Counted from the stretch's first letter, positions 9,213 to 18,626 are shown. The stretch is 64,000 bases of DNA from Microbulbifer sp. GL-2 (GCF_007183175.1 NZ_AP019807.1:1713501-1777500), one strand, 5' to 3'. The notes: generated by a model not told the origin, from the letters alone. A program made the numbers and translations.

Positions 9213-9249
9213 GCCCCTATTTTAACCTTCACTAAATTATAATAGGGGC
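9213..9249. terminator. Hairpin between convergent genes
   Basis: GCCCCTATTTTAA (9213-9225) pairs with TTATAATAGGGGC (9237-9249) with one mismatch. It lies between map (plus) and the metallopeptidase-like gene (minus). There is no clear T-run on either side. Confidence 0.45.
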
Positions 9250-9277
9250 TTGCATAAATTACCCTTTCAGCACTGGA

Positions 9278-10780
9278 TTATTTTGGCTGCTTTTCAGTTG
9301 ACTCGGCTGCGACCGCAGAATCATCTTCAATCCATTTGAGAAGCTTTTTTGTCTGTGCACGGATTTTTGCATCGTGAGACCAAGCGAGGGTTCTCTCAAG
9401 GAAAGGCTTGGCCAGCTTTGGTTTTTTGAGTTCAGCCAGAAAAAAACCAATAGAGCCATTAATTTCAATACTATTTGGGTTTTGTTGGTAAGCGGCCATC
9501 ATGGTCTTTAAGGCATCGATAGTATTACCCTTTCTCTGCTGAGCCATCCATTTAAACTGATAAGCCGAAAGTGAATCTGGATTCATTTTTATAGCTATAT
9601 CAGTGTATTCCAAGGTTTTAGAGTAGCTCTCATTGTCCCAATGGTTGGACTCAAGATTACTCTCCAGTCGATTGAAGAAATAGATAGCTAAATTCGTAGC
9701 TATTCTATAATCTATTTCATCTATCCTTGATATTTTCTCGATAAGAGTGTTTGCCGACTCATAATCCTTTTTGTAAAACAAAATATTGGCTTTAAGAGAA
9801 TCAATTGCTGGAGATGAGGTTGACTTACTTTCTGCTCTTTCCAGGTATCTAAGAGCGAGATCGTACTTTTCCAAATCAATGGCTCTTTCTGCTAGAACCA
9901 GCAGTTTTTCATTTTTACTGAGTTTTCTTTTGCTAAGTTGAATATCATCTTTTGTGAGTTTGACCTCATATCCCGATAGCTTACGCTCACGTAGATAGCG
10001 CATTAGTGCAACGTCTAGCTCTTTCAGTTCAATGTTGTAATATAGAGGGAATTGCTTTAAGGCATCGCCTCCTTCATTAATTTTTGTTAGGTATTCCTTT
10101 GTGGCTTGATTGTACGAGTTTTTCCTGGAGTCTTCGCTAAAAAATAAATAATGAAGTAGTAACCAAGCGCTGCCATAATACCTATTATTATATTCTCCGC
10201 CTTTTTTTGTTAGATCTGGCTTGATTATTTGTTTGGCTTTTAAGGGGCCTTGCTCCAAACCGTAAAGCCTCCATTTGGGGAGGTTTCCGATTACTATCGA
10301 GTCTTTCTTAATAATGGCGCTTGCCAATAGTTCTGCAAAACCCTCAGAATACCATTTGGGATAACGCATGTTGCCATGCTCTCGCATGAGATGATGGACA
10401 TACTCATGAAACATGATTTCCCCACCATTTAATATTCCTCGTTTGTTTTCCTGAGAAAAAATTAAAGGGCCGTTGATTGTGTTCGTGTAAAATCCAGCGA
10501 TACGTCTTGTTCCTGATAATTCATCGAAATCTCTGGATTTGTTGAAATGGTATACCTTGAGCCTTGAATTTTCGGGCCTATCTTCCAATCCTGTTAGTAG
10601 GAGTGAAGCTCTGCGAAACTTTTCTAAATCAAGTATCAGGCTCTTGGCTTTTTTAGCAGAAACATCCGAATAAACAGTAAAATTTTCGCTTTTATATTCA
10701 TGCCAGTCTCGGCTATAAGCTGAGCTGGATAAAATGGATAGGAAAAAAACAAATAGTAAGCTAGATATTCTAGACTTCAT
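9278..10780 (-). CDS. Secreted zinc metallopeptidase-like protein with C-terminal helical repeats
   Basis: The 500-residue product has a signal peptide (about residues 1-24). Its N-terminal half carries HEYVHHLM, an HExxH zinc site, followed about 20 residues later by WYSEGFAELLA, whose Glu is a likely third ligand. This is the peptidase MA-like gluzincin pattern. The second half (about 290-490) looks like TPR-type helix pairs (for example YDLALRYLERAES and GNTIDALKTMMAAYQQNP). A secreted or periplasmic peptidase that docks partners through its repeats is plausible. The gene is clearly AT-richer than its neighbours, which suggests transfer. The TTG at 10792 is an alternative start. Confidence 0.7.
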   Translation of the reverse strand: MKSRISSLLFVFFLSILSSSAYSRDWHEYKSENFTVYSDVSAKKAKSLILDLEKFRRASLLLTGLEDRPENSRLKVYHFNKSRDFDELSGTRRIAGFYTNTINGPLIFSQENKRGILNGGEIMFHEYVHHLMREHGNMRYPKWYSEGFAELLASAIIKKDSIVIGNLPKWRLYGLEQGPLKAKQIIKPDLTKKGGEYNNRYYGSAWLLLHYLFFSEDSRKNSYNQATKEYLTKINEGGDALKQFPLYYNIELKELDVALMRYLRERKLSGYEVKLTKDDIQLSKRKLSKNEKLLVLAERAIDLEKYDLALRYLERAESKSTSSPAIDSLKANILFYKKDYESANTLIEKISRIDEIDYRIATNLAIYFFNRLESNLESNHWDNESYSKTLEYTDIAIKMNPDSLSAYQFKWMAQQRKGNTIDALKTMMAAYQQNPNSIEINGSIGFFLAELKKPKLAKPFLERTLAWSHDAKIRAQTKKLLKWIEDDSAVAAESTEKQPK

Positions 10781-10792
10781 GAAACATCTCAA

Positions 10793-11337
10793 ATTGACTG
10801 TAAATCTTCTAAGTATGCCCCTATGCGGGTTTGGTTGAATTATACGAGATAATTAAAGGTTATGGTTAATGTGCATATTTTTGACTTTGGGCGACATTTG
10901 GGCCCACCTCTATATTTAGTCTTTTAATGACTCATTGACTAGTATTGCCACTGTAATTGAATGTGATGGGCTTAAAGGACCACAATCAGAGTATAAGAGT
11001 TAAGGAACCTTGACAGGCACTTCCCGCTTCAACGAATGCTAGATATATACAGCTTTACTGCTAGGGAGAAAATGCGCCCAAAACCAATATTTTTGGTGGT
11101 AAGCCTAACAGGGTTTGTGGATATTGATCCACCTTTGACAACAGTACGATGTACGCAATCAGTATTTTTAACTATGGAAAATTAGTTCACCGTTTCTCGT
11201 TGGCCATTGCTGTGAACATACCGAGAGCTAGCGTTAACTCTGCGCCTAATGGGTAGTATCCAGAGTAGCCTGGAGTGGCTGGCAGGGTATACTGATAAAG
11301 CGATTCCAGCGGAAAAATAGGCTAGGAGGGATAGGGA
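10793..11337. other. 545-base intergenic region, no gene seen
   Basis: No convincing open frame or RNA gene. TTGACA-like hexamers occur (near 11010 and 11138) and TATACT occurs at 11288-11293, about 45 bases ahead of the SRAP gene. None forms a strong promoter with standard spacing. Confidence 0.5.
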
Positions 11338-11982
11338 GTGTGCAGTATTTTTGATGTGGACAAACAGGCGAGCATGGAACGCTTCCTAGATATCTACGGT
11401 GTGCAGTATCCCGAACGTATAATTTTTGGCCGCCGTCGCAGGCCCACCCAACAGGTATCGATTGTAACTGGCAGGTATGGCGAGCCCCAAGTGGAAAATG
11501 CTATCTGGCATTTGTATCTGGAAAAGGGGGGGGAGGGTTGGAAGCCCCATAAAAAATATTGGTCGATCAATAGCAATTGGAAAAAACTGGACAGCCGCCC
11601 GGAGTACCGAAAATCCCGCTGTCTGATCCCTGCGACTGCCTGGATTGAGAGTTTGCGCGGTAGGCATCCAGTGGAATTCAGTTATGGTAAACCCTATTTT
11701 TTCTGTGGTCTGTATAAAATCTGGGGTTCTACTTTAAGCTGCTCAATTATCACCCTGGAGGCCCACCCGGCGACAAAAATCTATCATGAGAAATCCCTGC
11801 CAATGATTGCTCCAAGGGATTCAGATTTTGTACATAGGTGGCTGAGCAGCAGCATACAAACCAATCAATTTGCGCCTTTTTTACAGCCGCAAATTGAGTA
11901 CGATAACTGTCAGCTGACTGCCAGGCCAGTGGCGCGCGCCACATCAACTGAATATATAGGTGATTCTATAACTATAAGTTAA
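11338..11982 (+). CDS. SOS response-associated peptidase (SRAP/YedK-like) family, diverged
   Basis: SRAP proteins form a covalent thiazolidine link between Cys2 and abasic sites in single-stranded DNA. This 214-residue protein starts with GTG after a strong AGGAGG site and reads MCSIFD, so Cys2 is present, although the usual MCGR is changed. An Asn lies in YWSINSNWK (about residues 78-80). The catalytic-type Glu is in RCLIPATAWIES (E104), and His150 is in IYHEKSLPMIAP. These match the YedK layout. It lies alone between unrelated genes. The diverged N-terminus leaves some doubt about full activity. Confidence 0.8.
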   Translation: MCSIFDVDKQASMERFLDIYGVQYPERIIFGRRRRPTQQVSIVTGRYGEPQVENAIWHLYLEKGGEGWKPHKKYWSINSNWKKLDSRPEYRKSRCLIPATAWIESLRGRHPVEFSYGKPYFFCGLYKIWGSTLSCSIITLEAHPATKIYHEKSLPMIAPRDSDFVHRWLSSSIQTNQFAPFLQPQIEYDNCQLTARPVARATSTEYIGDSITIS

Positions 11983-12049
11983 TAGGCCTGTTAAATTCAG
12001 CAGCAAGCCTGACATTAAATCAGGCCTGACCCATCGTTATGGGGTAATG

Positions 12050-12877
12050 CTAACTATTCTGGCGAAATAATATATCTGTGCGGATAATATATTTTATCCC
12101 GTGCTCTATAGGTGTTGAGCTATGTATTCTGTGCAGTGGGTGCATACCATGGGGAAAACAGAGTACCGATCCTGCCGGAGTTCGTACATCGACATCTTTT
12201 AATGAGTGTCGGTTTGGCTGTTGAAGAGGATTTTCTCCATTGATCCTGAAGCGAGTAGCTCCACCAGAAAAATCTTCACTGAGTAATATCAGGAAAGTCA
12301 TTTCGCTAAAGCGATCCGGGTAACCATTGGCAACCAGTTGTCCATCAATAATCCTGCTACCCGGCCAGGCACCATCAGTGTGGAATTTAAAGTAGTCGCC
12401 AGGCCCGTAGCGATAAAAACGGAAACGTTGGTTTATTCCCAATGGTTCGCGTCCGCCAAAATAGCTTTTCGGGTCCTGCATAAATTTCTGCACACGTTGC
12501 CAGATTAAGCGCTCGGTGCTCTCATCCACAACCCAGGTCAGGTTATCGTTGTGGCGAACCTCTCTGGGCAGGGACACGGCGGCATCCGGCAAATAACCAA
12601 TGGCCTCTGTTATTTCAATAAAACGTTGGTATTCCTCCGCAGAGAATACGTTGAGCAGTTGAAAAGCCCCGGGCACCTCCAGGATATCGCGTCTCTCTAT
12701 ATCGGAAGGAATAGAGTCCGAGAGCGAAGCGGGGTTTTCCCGGTGGGTTGCCCAAGTGGGCAGGGCCGGGTGCTCCGCACCAGGCTCCCTGGCAATAACA
12801 AAGAAATCCTCAACGGGCAGTTTTGATTTACCTTGGGTTTCCGAAGTCTGTGATTTGTTTACAGTTGCTGTACTCAT
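12050..12877 (-). CDS. 2-oxoglutarate/Fe(II)-dependent oxygenase (prolyl 4-hydroxylase type)
   Basis: The 275-residue protein has the double-stranded beta-helix signature. GPGDYFKFHTDG holds the HxD iron pair (H166, D168), LLSEDFSGGATRF follows, and a distal His lies in FPHGMHPLHRIHSS with the 2OG-binding Arg in IKYIIRTDIL (R266). Such enzymes hydroxylate a protein or small molecule using O2 and 2-oxoglutarate. It is the last gene of a minus-strand operon after a CmcJ-like gene and an aldehyde dehydrogenase (26 bases away), so it likely acts on the same metabolite. Substrate unknown. Confidence 0.85.
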   Translation of the reverse strand: MSTATVNKSQTSETQGKSKLPVEDFFVIAREPGAEHPALPTWATHRENPASLSDSIPSDIERRDILEVPGAFQLLNVFSAEEYQRFIEITEAIGYLPDAAVSLPREVRHNDNLTWVVDESTERLIWQRVQKFMQDPKSYFGGREPLGINQRFRFYRYGPGDYFKFHTDGAWPGSRIIDGQLVANGYPDRFSEMTFLILLSEDFSGGATRFRINGENPLQQPNRHSLKDVDVRTPAGSVLCFPHGMHPLHRIHSSTPIEHGIKYIIRTDILFRQNS

Positions 12878-12903
12878 TACTTCAAATTCCGTTCTACCGA
12901 ATC

Positions 12904-14232
12904 TTAGAGATTAATTACAGTTAATTGTGCAAACTGGCGATGACCGTCAGCCCCCCCGTGATAGCCGAAGCCACTTTGCTTTGCTCCAACCCAAGGAGTG
13001 CCGCCGGCGCCCTGATTGATTCCGATCATGCCGGCCTGCAGACGATTACCCACTTGTACAGCATCTGCTCCACCAAAAACTACTGCGCCGAGTCCATACA
13101 CCGAGTCGTTTGCTCTATGGATGGCATCATTCACATCAGTAAAATGGTCAATGGCGACCACTGGGCCGAAGGTTTCCTCATCCTCCAGTTGCATTCCCGG
13201 CTGTATACCACTGATTACAGTGGGTGGAATAAAGGGTGGCTCGGGTGTTTTTTCTCCGAGTAGCAGCGATGCGCCTTTCTGCAAGGCATCCTGTATATGA
13301 TTGACTACTTTCTGGTGCTGGCGCTGGTTCACCAGAGGGCCAATATCAGCTTGTGGGTCCTGCCAGCCACCGGTGCGATATTGCTGGGCAATAGAAGTCA
13401 CCGCTTTTTCAAATTGATCGGCGATGCGGGCATCCACGTAGATACGTTCTGTGGAGGTGCACATTTGCCCGGCATTCTCAAAACTGGAGGCCACCGCAAA
13501 TTGTGCAGCTCTTTGAAGATCGGCGCTGGCCAGTACGATCATGGGGTCATTGCCACCGAGCTCCATCACCAGGCGCTTCAGGGCGGGCGCGGCGTTGGCC
13601 ATGATCGTCTGGCCGGTTGCCCGTGAGCCGGTGAAGGCGACCATGTTAATTTCTGATCGCACCAGGGCTTCACCTGTGTGGCCATCACCATGGGCAATTT
13701 GCAGAATACCCTCGGGCAGGGTTTCATTTAGGGTTTGCACCAGTAGATCTGCCACCAGTGGGGACTCCTCCGAAGGTTTGAGGATCACGCTGTTCCCGGC
13801 TACAAGGGCAGGTACAAGCAGGTTGTTGGCCATAGCCAATGGGTAATTCCACGGAGAAATTACGGCCACAACCCCCAGAGGGCGATATTGAATTTCACTG
13901 CCACCGCTACGTCGGCTGCTCAATGCTGTACCGGCATCCCCCGCCAGCCAAATACCACCTTGAATAGCGCCGCCGGCTTCATACTGAGCACGTCGCGCAT
14001 CCTTACCCATTTCACGACTGATAAGTTGCACCAGGGCACTTTGCACTGGCTGCAGTTTTTCATAGGCCCGTTGCAGAACCTGCACACGCTGTTGCACCGA
14101 TTGATTGGCCCACTGCGTCTGGACCTTCCTGGCTTTAGCAACTTTTTTTTGAATGGAATTCCGGTCGCTCACTTCAACGCTGCCAACCTGTTCACCGTTT
14201 AGTGGATCAATAGAAAATAAATTTTGGGTCAT
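12904..14232 (-). CDS. NAD(P)-dependent aldehyde dehydrogenase family protein
   Basis: The 442-residue enzyme has the ALDH landmarks: SPWNYPLAMANN, NSVILKPSE, FTGSRATGQ, the general-base Glu in LVMELGGNDP, the catalytic Cys in ENAGQMCTSTER and ETFGPVVAI near the C-terminus. It is shorter than the usual 480-500 residues and resembles the succinate-semialdehyde dehydrogenase-like branch. It would oxidise an aldehyde to an acid in the cytoplasm. It lies between the CmcJ-like gene and the 2OG oxygenase gene in one operon. Confidence 0.9.
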   Translation of the reverse strand: MTQNLFSIDPLNGEQVGSVEVSDRNSIQKKVAKARKVQTQWANQSVQQRVQVLQRAYEKLQPVQSALVQLISREMGKDARRAQYEAGGAIQGGIWLAGDAGTALSSRRSGGSEIQYRPLGVVAVISPWNYPLAMANNLLVPALVAGNSVILKPSEESPLVADLLVQTLNETLPEGILQIAHGDGHTGEALVRSEINMVAFTGSRATGQTIMANAAPALKRLVMELGGNDPMIVLASADLQRAAQFAVASSFENAGQMCTSTERIYVDARIADQFEKAVTSIAQQYRTGGWQDPQADIGPLVNQRQHQKVVNHIQDALQKGASLLLGEKTPEPPFIPPTVISGIQPGMQLEDEETFGPVVAIDHFTDVNDAIHRANDSVYGLGAVVFGGADAVQVGNRLQAGMIGINQGAGGTPWVGAKQSGFGYHGGADGHRQFAQLTVINL

Positions 14233-14290
14233 ATCCTGGTCTCAAAAATTTTATGTGGAGCTGGATTTAAATCGCTCCGCAATTTGGACT

Positions 14291-15205
14291 TTAGTCTTTA
14301 AATAAGGCGATGGTGCGCAGCTCGATACTGGTACGGCGCGGGGCGCCAGAGCTTCCGGGGAGATCGAATGCTGTGTGGGGCACGCCGGTGATGGGGCCCT
14401 GCTGCTCACTGTCGAATACGCGTAGCAGTAACCCTTCCCCCGGTTGCATATCACTGAACCAGACCCAGCGATGTTTCGGGTTGGCGCTAATCACCGAGAT
14501 TTGGCCCTCTCGCTCCGGGTAAATCAGACGCATCTTGTGGAAATCCGCTTCGTCCACGCTGCGTAAATCTGCCATTGCCAATGGCGATTCTTTTACGGTG
14601 CGCAGCAGTGGCAGCCACAAATTGATGAACTTATAGCGAGGATATTCTTCCGTATTTAATCCGTGCTCAGGCAGTGTCTGTCGAAGCTGTCTGTCGGCGG
14701 ACCAGGGAGTGTAATCGTTGTGTACGGTCTTCACTGGAGAGCGGCGGCTGCGGCTCTGTTCAGTGGGCCCCTCAGCTGAGGGCTGTGCCCGTAGGGTGTG
14801 ATCAAAGGTAAGGACATGGGCCGCGCCGAGGCGTTTCGCTATCCAGGTCTCAATGGCCGGGTACCACTCACTGCGAATTAAGCGGTCGCGTTCGGCCGGA
14901 GTGACGCTATTGGCAGTGTGGCTGTCCAGAGCCTTCAGGACATCATCAAACTGGTGCAAGTCTATTGCCAGCAACGGCCTCACCAGCTCAAAGCCCTGAA
15001 TATCCAGGCTAAACTCTTCGCCCGTGCGCTGTAGGGCGCGGCCATCCTGAATAGGCATGGGTTGAGGGTTAACTTCATCCAGCAGGTGACTGGGGCCAGG
15101 CCCCGCCTTGCGGTGATCGTATACCAGCTCACTATCGGTATTTGCGTAGTTGATTGTCGCCTTGAGCAGCCGGCTCGGCGTGGCGTGCAGAGTCTCGGTC
15201 AGCAT
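14291..15205 (-). CDS. CmcJ/NvfI-family oxidoreductase
   Basis: The predicted 304-residue protein resembles the CmcJ/NvfI family, non-haem oxygenase-like proteins known from cephamycin hydroxylation and fungal meroterpenoid pathways. Family marks are VHNDYTPW in the centre, FINLWLPL, WVWFSDMQPGEGLLLRVFD and a C-terminal SSGAPRRTSIELRTIALF. An upstream in-frame ATG (15241) exists, but the ATG at 15205 has an excellent ribosome-binding site (GGGAGGA, 7 bases away). It leads a three-gene operon with an aldehyde dehydrogenase and a 2OG oxygenase, divergent from a LysR regulator. The family assignment rests on my reading of these motifs. Confidence 0.75.
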   Translation of the reverse strand: MLTETLHATPSRLLKATINYANTDSELVYDHRKAGPGPSHLLDEVNPQPMPIQDGRALQRTGEEFSLDIQGFELVRPLLAIDLHQFDDVLKALDSHTANSVTPAERDRLIRSEWYPAIETWIAKRLGAAHVLTFDHTLRAQPSAEGPTEQSRSRRSPVKTVHNDYTPWSADRQLRQTLPEHGLNTEEYPRYKFINLWLPLLRTVKESPLAMADLRSVDEADFHKMRLIYPEREGQISVISANPKHRWVWFSDMQPGEGLLLRVFDSEQQGPITGVPHTAFDLPGSSGAPRRTSIELRTIALFKD

Positions 15206-15226
15206 GGTGGCTTCCTCCCATATCTT

Positions 15227-15243
15227 TGATGCGAGATGCATCA
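15227..15243. promoter_or_regulatory. Dyad TGATGC-N5-GCATCA, candidate LysR operator
   Basis: A perfect 6-bp inverted repeat lies in the gap between the CmcJ-like operon and the divergent LysR gene. It overlaps the upstream ATG at 15236, which argues that this ATG is not the LysR start. Confidence 0.45.
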
Positions 15244-15298
15244 GTTCTTATGGGCAATGGTAGGTTCAGCTGGATACAATGAAAATCAAGTAACAATT

Positions 15299-16258
15299 GT
15301 GAGTGATACAGGTTTGAGCAGAAATCACGGTGTCGACCGACTGGGCAGGTTGGAACTGAAACAATTGCGTCTTTTGCAGGCCATATTACGGGAATTGAAT
15401 CTATCGCGGGTAGCGGATCAGCTTGGTGTAAGCCAGCAGACGGTCAGCGAGCAGTTGAAACGATTGCGGGAAATATTTGATGACCGGTTGTTCATTCGAA
15501 CCAGCAACGGCGTTATTCCCACCCCACTGGCCGAACGCCTGGCGCCAAGGCTGGATAGTGTCCTTAATGAGATTGCCGCTCTGTTACGTGATGATGAGTT
15601 CGATCCGGCTGAGCACCAAGGAATTTTTACTATCAGTGCCACCGATTTCGAGCAGCGAGTGGTGTTGCCGGTCTTGCTCAAGCAATTGCGCAAGCAGGCG
15701 CCGGGCCTCAAGGTCGTAGTGCTCAAGCTGGAAATTGACCGTATGGCCCAACAACTGCAAACCGGCGAGGTGGATTTGGTGTTCAGTACACCGGGATTTA
15801 TACCGGATAGCTGCCCGAGTATGTTGCTTTACCGTGAGCACTATGTCTGTGTAAGTTGCCGGCACACAGGGGTGCCGCTTGAAAGTGGAAAACCCCTTAA
15901 CTTGGATAAGCTGGCAGAGATTCCCCAGCTGGTTGTCTCCCCCTCCCGCGGTGACCTGCGCGGTATGGTAGACAGCTGGTTTGAGCAGTTTGGCCTGAAG
16001 CGTAATGTTGTACTATCGGTCCCTTCCTTTGCCGCCGCAGCTGAGTGTATAGCCTCCACCAGTACTGTGGCTTTTTTACCATCGCGCCTCTTACCAGACC
16101 CGCGCCTGCATACCCTACCTATTAGCGAACAACCTCCCGGGTTTGATGTGGTGGCCGCGTGGCACACCCGCAGTGGGCAAGACCCGCTGCATAAATGGAT
16201 CAGGCAGTTGTTGGCGGGGTTATTCACCTCGGGAGCTGCTGTGGATGAGTACCTTTAG
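15299..16258 (+). CDS. LysR-family transcriptional regulator
   Basis: The protein has an N-terminal winged helix-turn-helix (LSRVADQLGVSQQTVSEQLKRLREIFDDRLFIR) and a LysR substrate-binding domain. With the GTG start at 15299 it is 319 residues, the normal family length. The frame also has ATGs at 15236 and 15257, which would leave almost no room for divergent promoters. It probably controls the divergent CmcJ/ALDH/2OG-oxygenase operon. It is closely similar along its length to the LysR protein at 60106-60996 (both have F[IL]PSRLLP and PPG[FY][DE]VVAA near the C-terminus), so the two are paralogues. Confidence 0.85.
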   Translation: MSDTGLSRNHGVDRLGRLELKQLRLLQAILRELNLSRVADQLGVSQQTVSEQLKRLREIFDDRLFIRTSNGVIPTPLAERLAPRLDSVLNEIAALLRDDEFDPAEHQGIFTISATDFEQRVVLPVLLKQLRKQAPGLKVVVLKLEIDRMAQQLQTGEVDLVFSTPGFIPDSCPSMLLYREHYVCVSCRHTGVPLESGKPLNLDKLAEIPQLVVSPSRGDLRGMVDSWFEQFGLKRNVVLSVPSFAAAAECIASTSTVAFLPSRLLPDPRLHTLPISEQPPGFDVVAAWHTRSGQDPLHKWIRQLLAGLFTSGAAVDEYL

Positions 16259-16531
16259 AGAGCCTTGTGCTGGATCAAGTCCGAGGGTGAATGCTTGCCA
16301 AGCTGGGGGCAGCAAGTTCTAAGGGCAGAGATGACGAGATTATGGATATTGTGCCTGGCTCTATCGGGTCAGGGCCCTTTGGAGTTCTCTTAGCGTAGGG
16401 AAGAGGTTCTCAATGGTAGGCACTTAATAAAATGAAAGCTCAGCTTCCTACACTTGCCCGGTAAAAATCTACAGGCTGAAAAATATGCCTGGATCTTTCT
16501 CCTGAGCTTGATCTGACCCAGAAGTATTTAA

Positions 16532-17938
16532 ATGGAAAGCGGGCATAATCGCCCCTTTCTGCCACCGATAACAAACCACTTGGAAATTGGTAGCCCACTT
16601 ATGCAACACAATACCAATGTTTACCTGATGCGAATGGTTGAATCCCTAGGTGTTCTGGTTAGAAAACGCCTGTGGATGCAGATCGTTGTGGCAATGGTAT
16701 TGGGGTTGGGGCTGGGCCTGCTGCTCTCTCCAGAAGGGGCAGCCCTGGTGAATCAGGATCTTAGTGTGGTGTTGGCCAGCTGGTTCAAGCTGCCTGGTGC
16801 ACTGTTTCTGAATATGATTCAGATGGTGGTTATTCCCTTGATTGTTTCTTCTATCATTCTGGGGCTTTGCGGCAGCGGTAATGTGGGTCAGCTGAAGCGG
16901 GTGGGTTTGCGTATAGCGCCCTATTTCGTCGCCACCACTACAGTCGCAGTTGTTATTGGCATATTGCTGGTACAGTTGATCCAGCCGGGAAACTATATCG
17001 ATGAATCACTGCTTACGGCGGCAACAGAATTACCCAAATCTGCTCCCCTTCAGGTGCTTGAATCCAAACCTCTGCCCGAGCGGATTGCCGAGCTGATACC
17101 AGCCAACCTGAATGAAAGCATTGCCATGCGTAATATGTTGCAGCTGGTGGTCTACGCCATCTTTACCGGTGTTGCGGTGATGTTACTACCGCAGAAGCAG
17201 CGCGAAACGGCAGTGTATGCCTTCGGTATAGTGCAGGAAATTGCCTTGAAAATAGTCGGCTGGGCCATGTTGTTTGCGCCGCTGGCTGTATTTGGTCTCC
17301 TGGCGGACATCGCTATTCGCGTCGGCCTGACAGCGATTCTCGGGATGTCGGTTTATGTTGGCACAGTAATTTTAGGACTGCTGATCCTGCTGATGTTTTA
17401 CCTGGCAATTGTCTCCCTGGTTTCTCCAGCCGGCCCACTGAAATTCCTGCAGCGTATAAGTGGTGTTCAGCTTCTCGCCTTTTCTACCTCAAGCTCAGCG
17501 GCGGTGATGCCATTGTCTATGCGGACTGCCGAGACTTCCCTTGGAGTAAAGCCCCCTATCGCCAAATTTATCGTGCCCCTCGGCGCTACCGTGAATATGG
17601 ATGGTACCGCGCTATATCAGGTAATTGCAGCGGTGTTCCTGACCCAGGTATACGGGATTGACCTCAGTACTGCCCAATTGGTGGGACTGACGGTAACTAC
17701 CGTGGGCGCCTCTATTGGCTCGCCAAGCACTCCTGGTGTGGGTATTGTTATTCTCGCGACTATCCTCGCCGGAATTGGTGTTCCACCGGAAGGTATTGCT
17801 TTGATTATTGGTGTGGACCGGATACTCGATATGTGCAGGACCGCCGTAAACGTCACGGGCGACCTCACTGCTTGCTTGGTGATGGATAAATTACTGGGCA
17901 GCGACAGCCTGGAGGAACCTGAAACCCAAACCGCTTAA
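16532..17938 (+). CDS. Dicarboxylate/amino acid:cation symporter (DAACS family)
   Basis: The 468-residue membrane protein has the glutamate/dicarboxylate transporter signatures. The serine-rich re-entrant loop is AFSTSSSAAVMPLSMR, followed by GATVNMDGTALYQ, the second hairpin GASIGSPSTPGVG, and DRILDMCRTAVNVTGD in the last helix, whose Asp and Arg bind substrate and cation. About eight hydrophobic helices are visible. It imports a C4-dicarboxylate or acidic amino acid with Na+ or H+. An ATG at 16601 is a possible shorter start. It follows the LysR gene by 273 bases that hold no gene. Confidence 0.92.
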   Translation: MESGHNRPFLPPITNHLEIGSPLMQHNTNVYLMRMVESLGVLVRKRLWMQIVVAMVLGLGLGLLLSPEGAALVNQDLSVVLASWFKLPGALFLNMIQMVVIPLIVSSIILGLCGSGNVGQLKRVGLRIAPYFVATTTVAVVIGILLVQLIQPGNYIDESLLTAATELPKSAPLQVLESKPLPERIAELIPANLNESIAMRNMLQLVVYAIFTGVAVMLLPQKQRETAVYAFGIVQEIALKIVGWAMLFAPLAVFGLLADIAIRVGLTAILGMSVYVGTVILGLLILLMFYLAIVSLVSPAGPLKFLQRISGVQLLAFSTSSSAAVMPLSMRTAETSLGVKPPIAKFIVPLGATVNMDGTALYQVIAAVFLTQVYGIDLSTAQLVGLTVTTVGASIGSPSTPGVGIVILATILAGIGVPPEGIALIIGVDRILDMCRTAVNVTGDLTACLVMDKLLGSDSLEEPETQTA

Positions 17939-17969
17939 GTGTCTTTTCGGGAGGTTTGGGGACTAGGAG

Positions 17970-18404
17970 TTAATGGGAGCTTTGCAGTATCTCCAGGGTG
18001 CGGGGGTCTTGTTTGCCCCCATAATATTTTTCTAAAACCTGCATAAATAGATTGTCTGAACCGCCTGCAGCGAGGGCGAACAGGGTCATACTGGATCTTA
18101 CCTTGATGGCATCAAGGCTACCGAATATTTCCAGGGCGCTGAGATCTTGCAGCTTTAATAACTCTTGGCAACACTCTCGCAATCGCGGGCCAAGCTTTGG
18201 GTGCTTCAGGTAAGCCTGTGCCTCCTCCAGGCTTGCCATTCCATATCGTTGTGATGTAGCGCTGTGTCCTAGCCCTTTTAGCTGCGGGAAAATATACCAA
18301 ATCCAATGGCTGCGTTTGTGCCCCTGTCGTAACTCCTGCACGGCCTGTGCATAAGTATCGTTTTGTGCCTGGCAGAACCGCTCCAGGTCAAAATAATCAC
18401 TCAT
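17970..18404 (-). CDS. DUF1810 family protein
   Basis: The predicted 144-residue cytosolic protein carries the family pattern: YFDLERFCQAQNDTYAQA at the N-terminus, then KRSHWIWYIFPQLKGLG, YLKHPKLGPRLREC and a C-terminal SSMTLFALAAG. The biochemical role of the family is not established as far as I know. The ATG at 18404 (GGAA, 6 bases upstream) is preferred to the TTG at 18422. Confidence 0.85.
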   Translation of the reverse strand: MSDYFDLERFCQAQNDTYAQAVQELRQGHKRSHWIWYIFPQLKGLGHSATSQRYGMASLEEAQAYLKHPKLGPRLRECCQELLKLQDLSALEIFGSLDAIKVRSSMTLFALAAGGSDNLFMQVLEKYYGGKQDPRTLEILQSSH

Positions 18405-18626
18405 AAAAATTTCCGTAAACAAGCTATCCAGGTGTTACAGGAAAGAAAAAGCGTAGCATGAATATCAATAGGGCAGGTTACCGGGCCCATCTTTTGACCC
18501 GTTATAGTAGAAAGAAGTAGTACCTGCCCACTAAACGGCTGCTTTCGCGCCGTGCTTACTCGTGGTGATAAAACCCTTGCACATTACGCCTTATTCGACG
18601 CTAAATTTTTTCAAGATTTTTTATAT

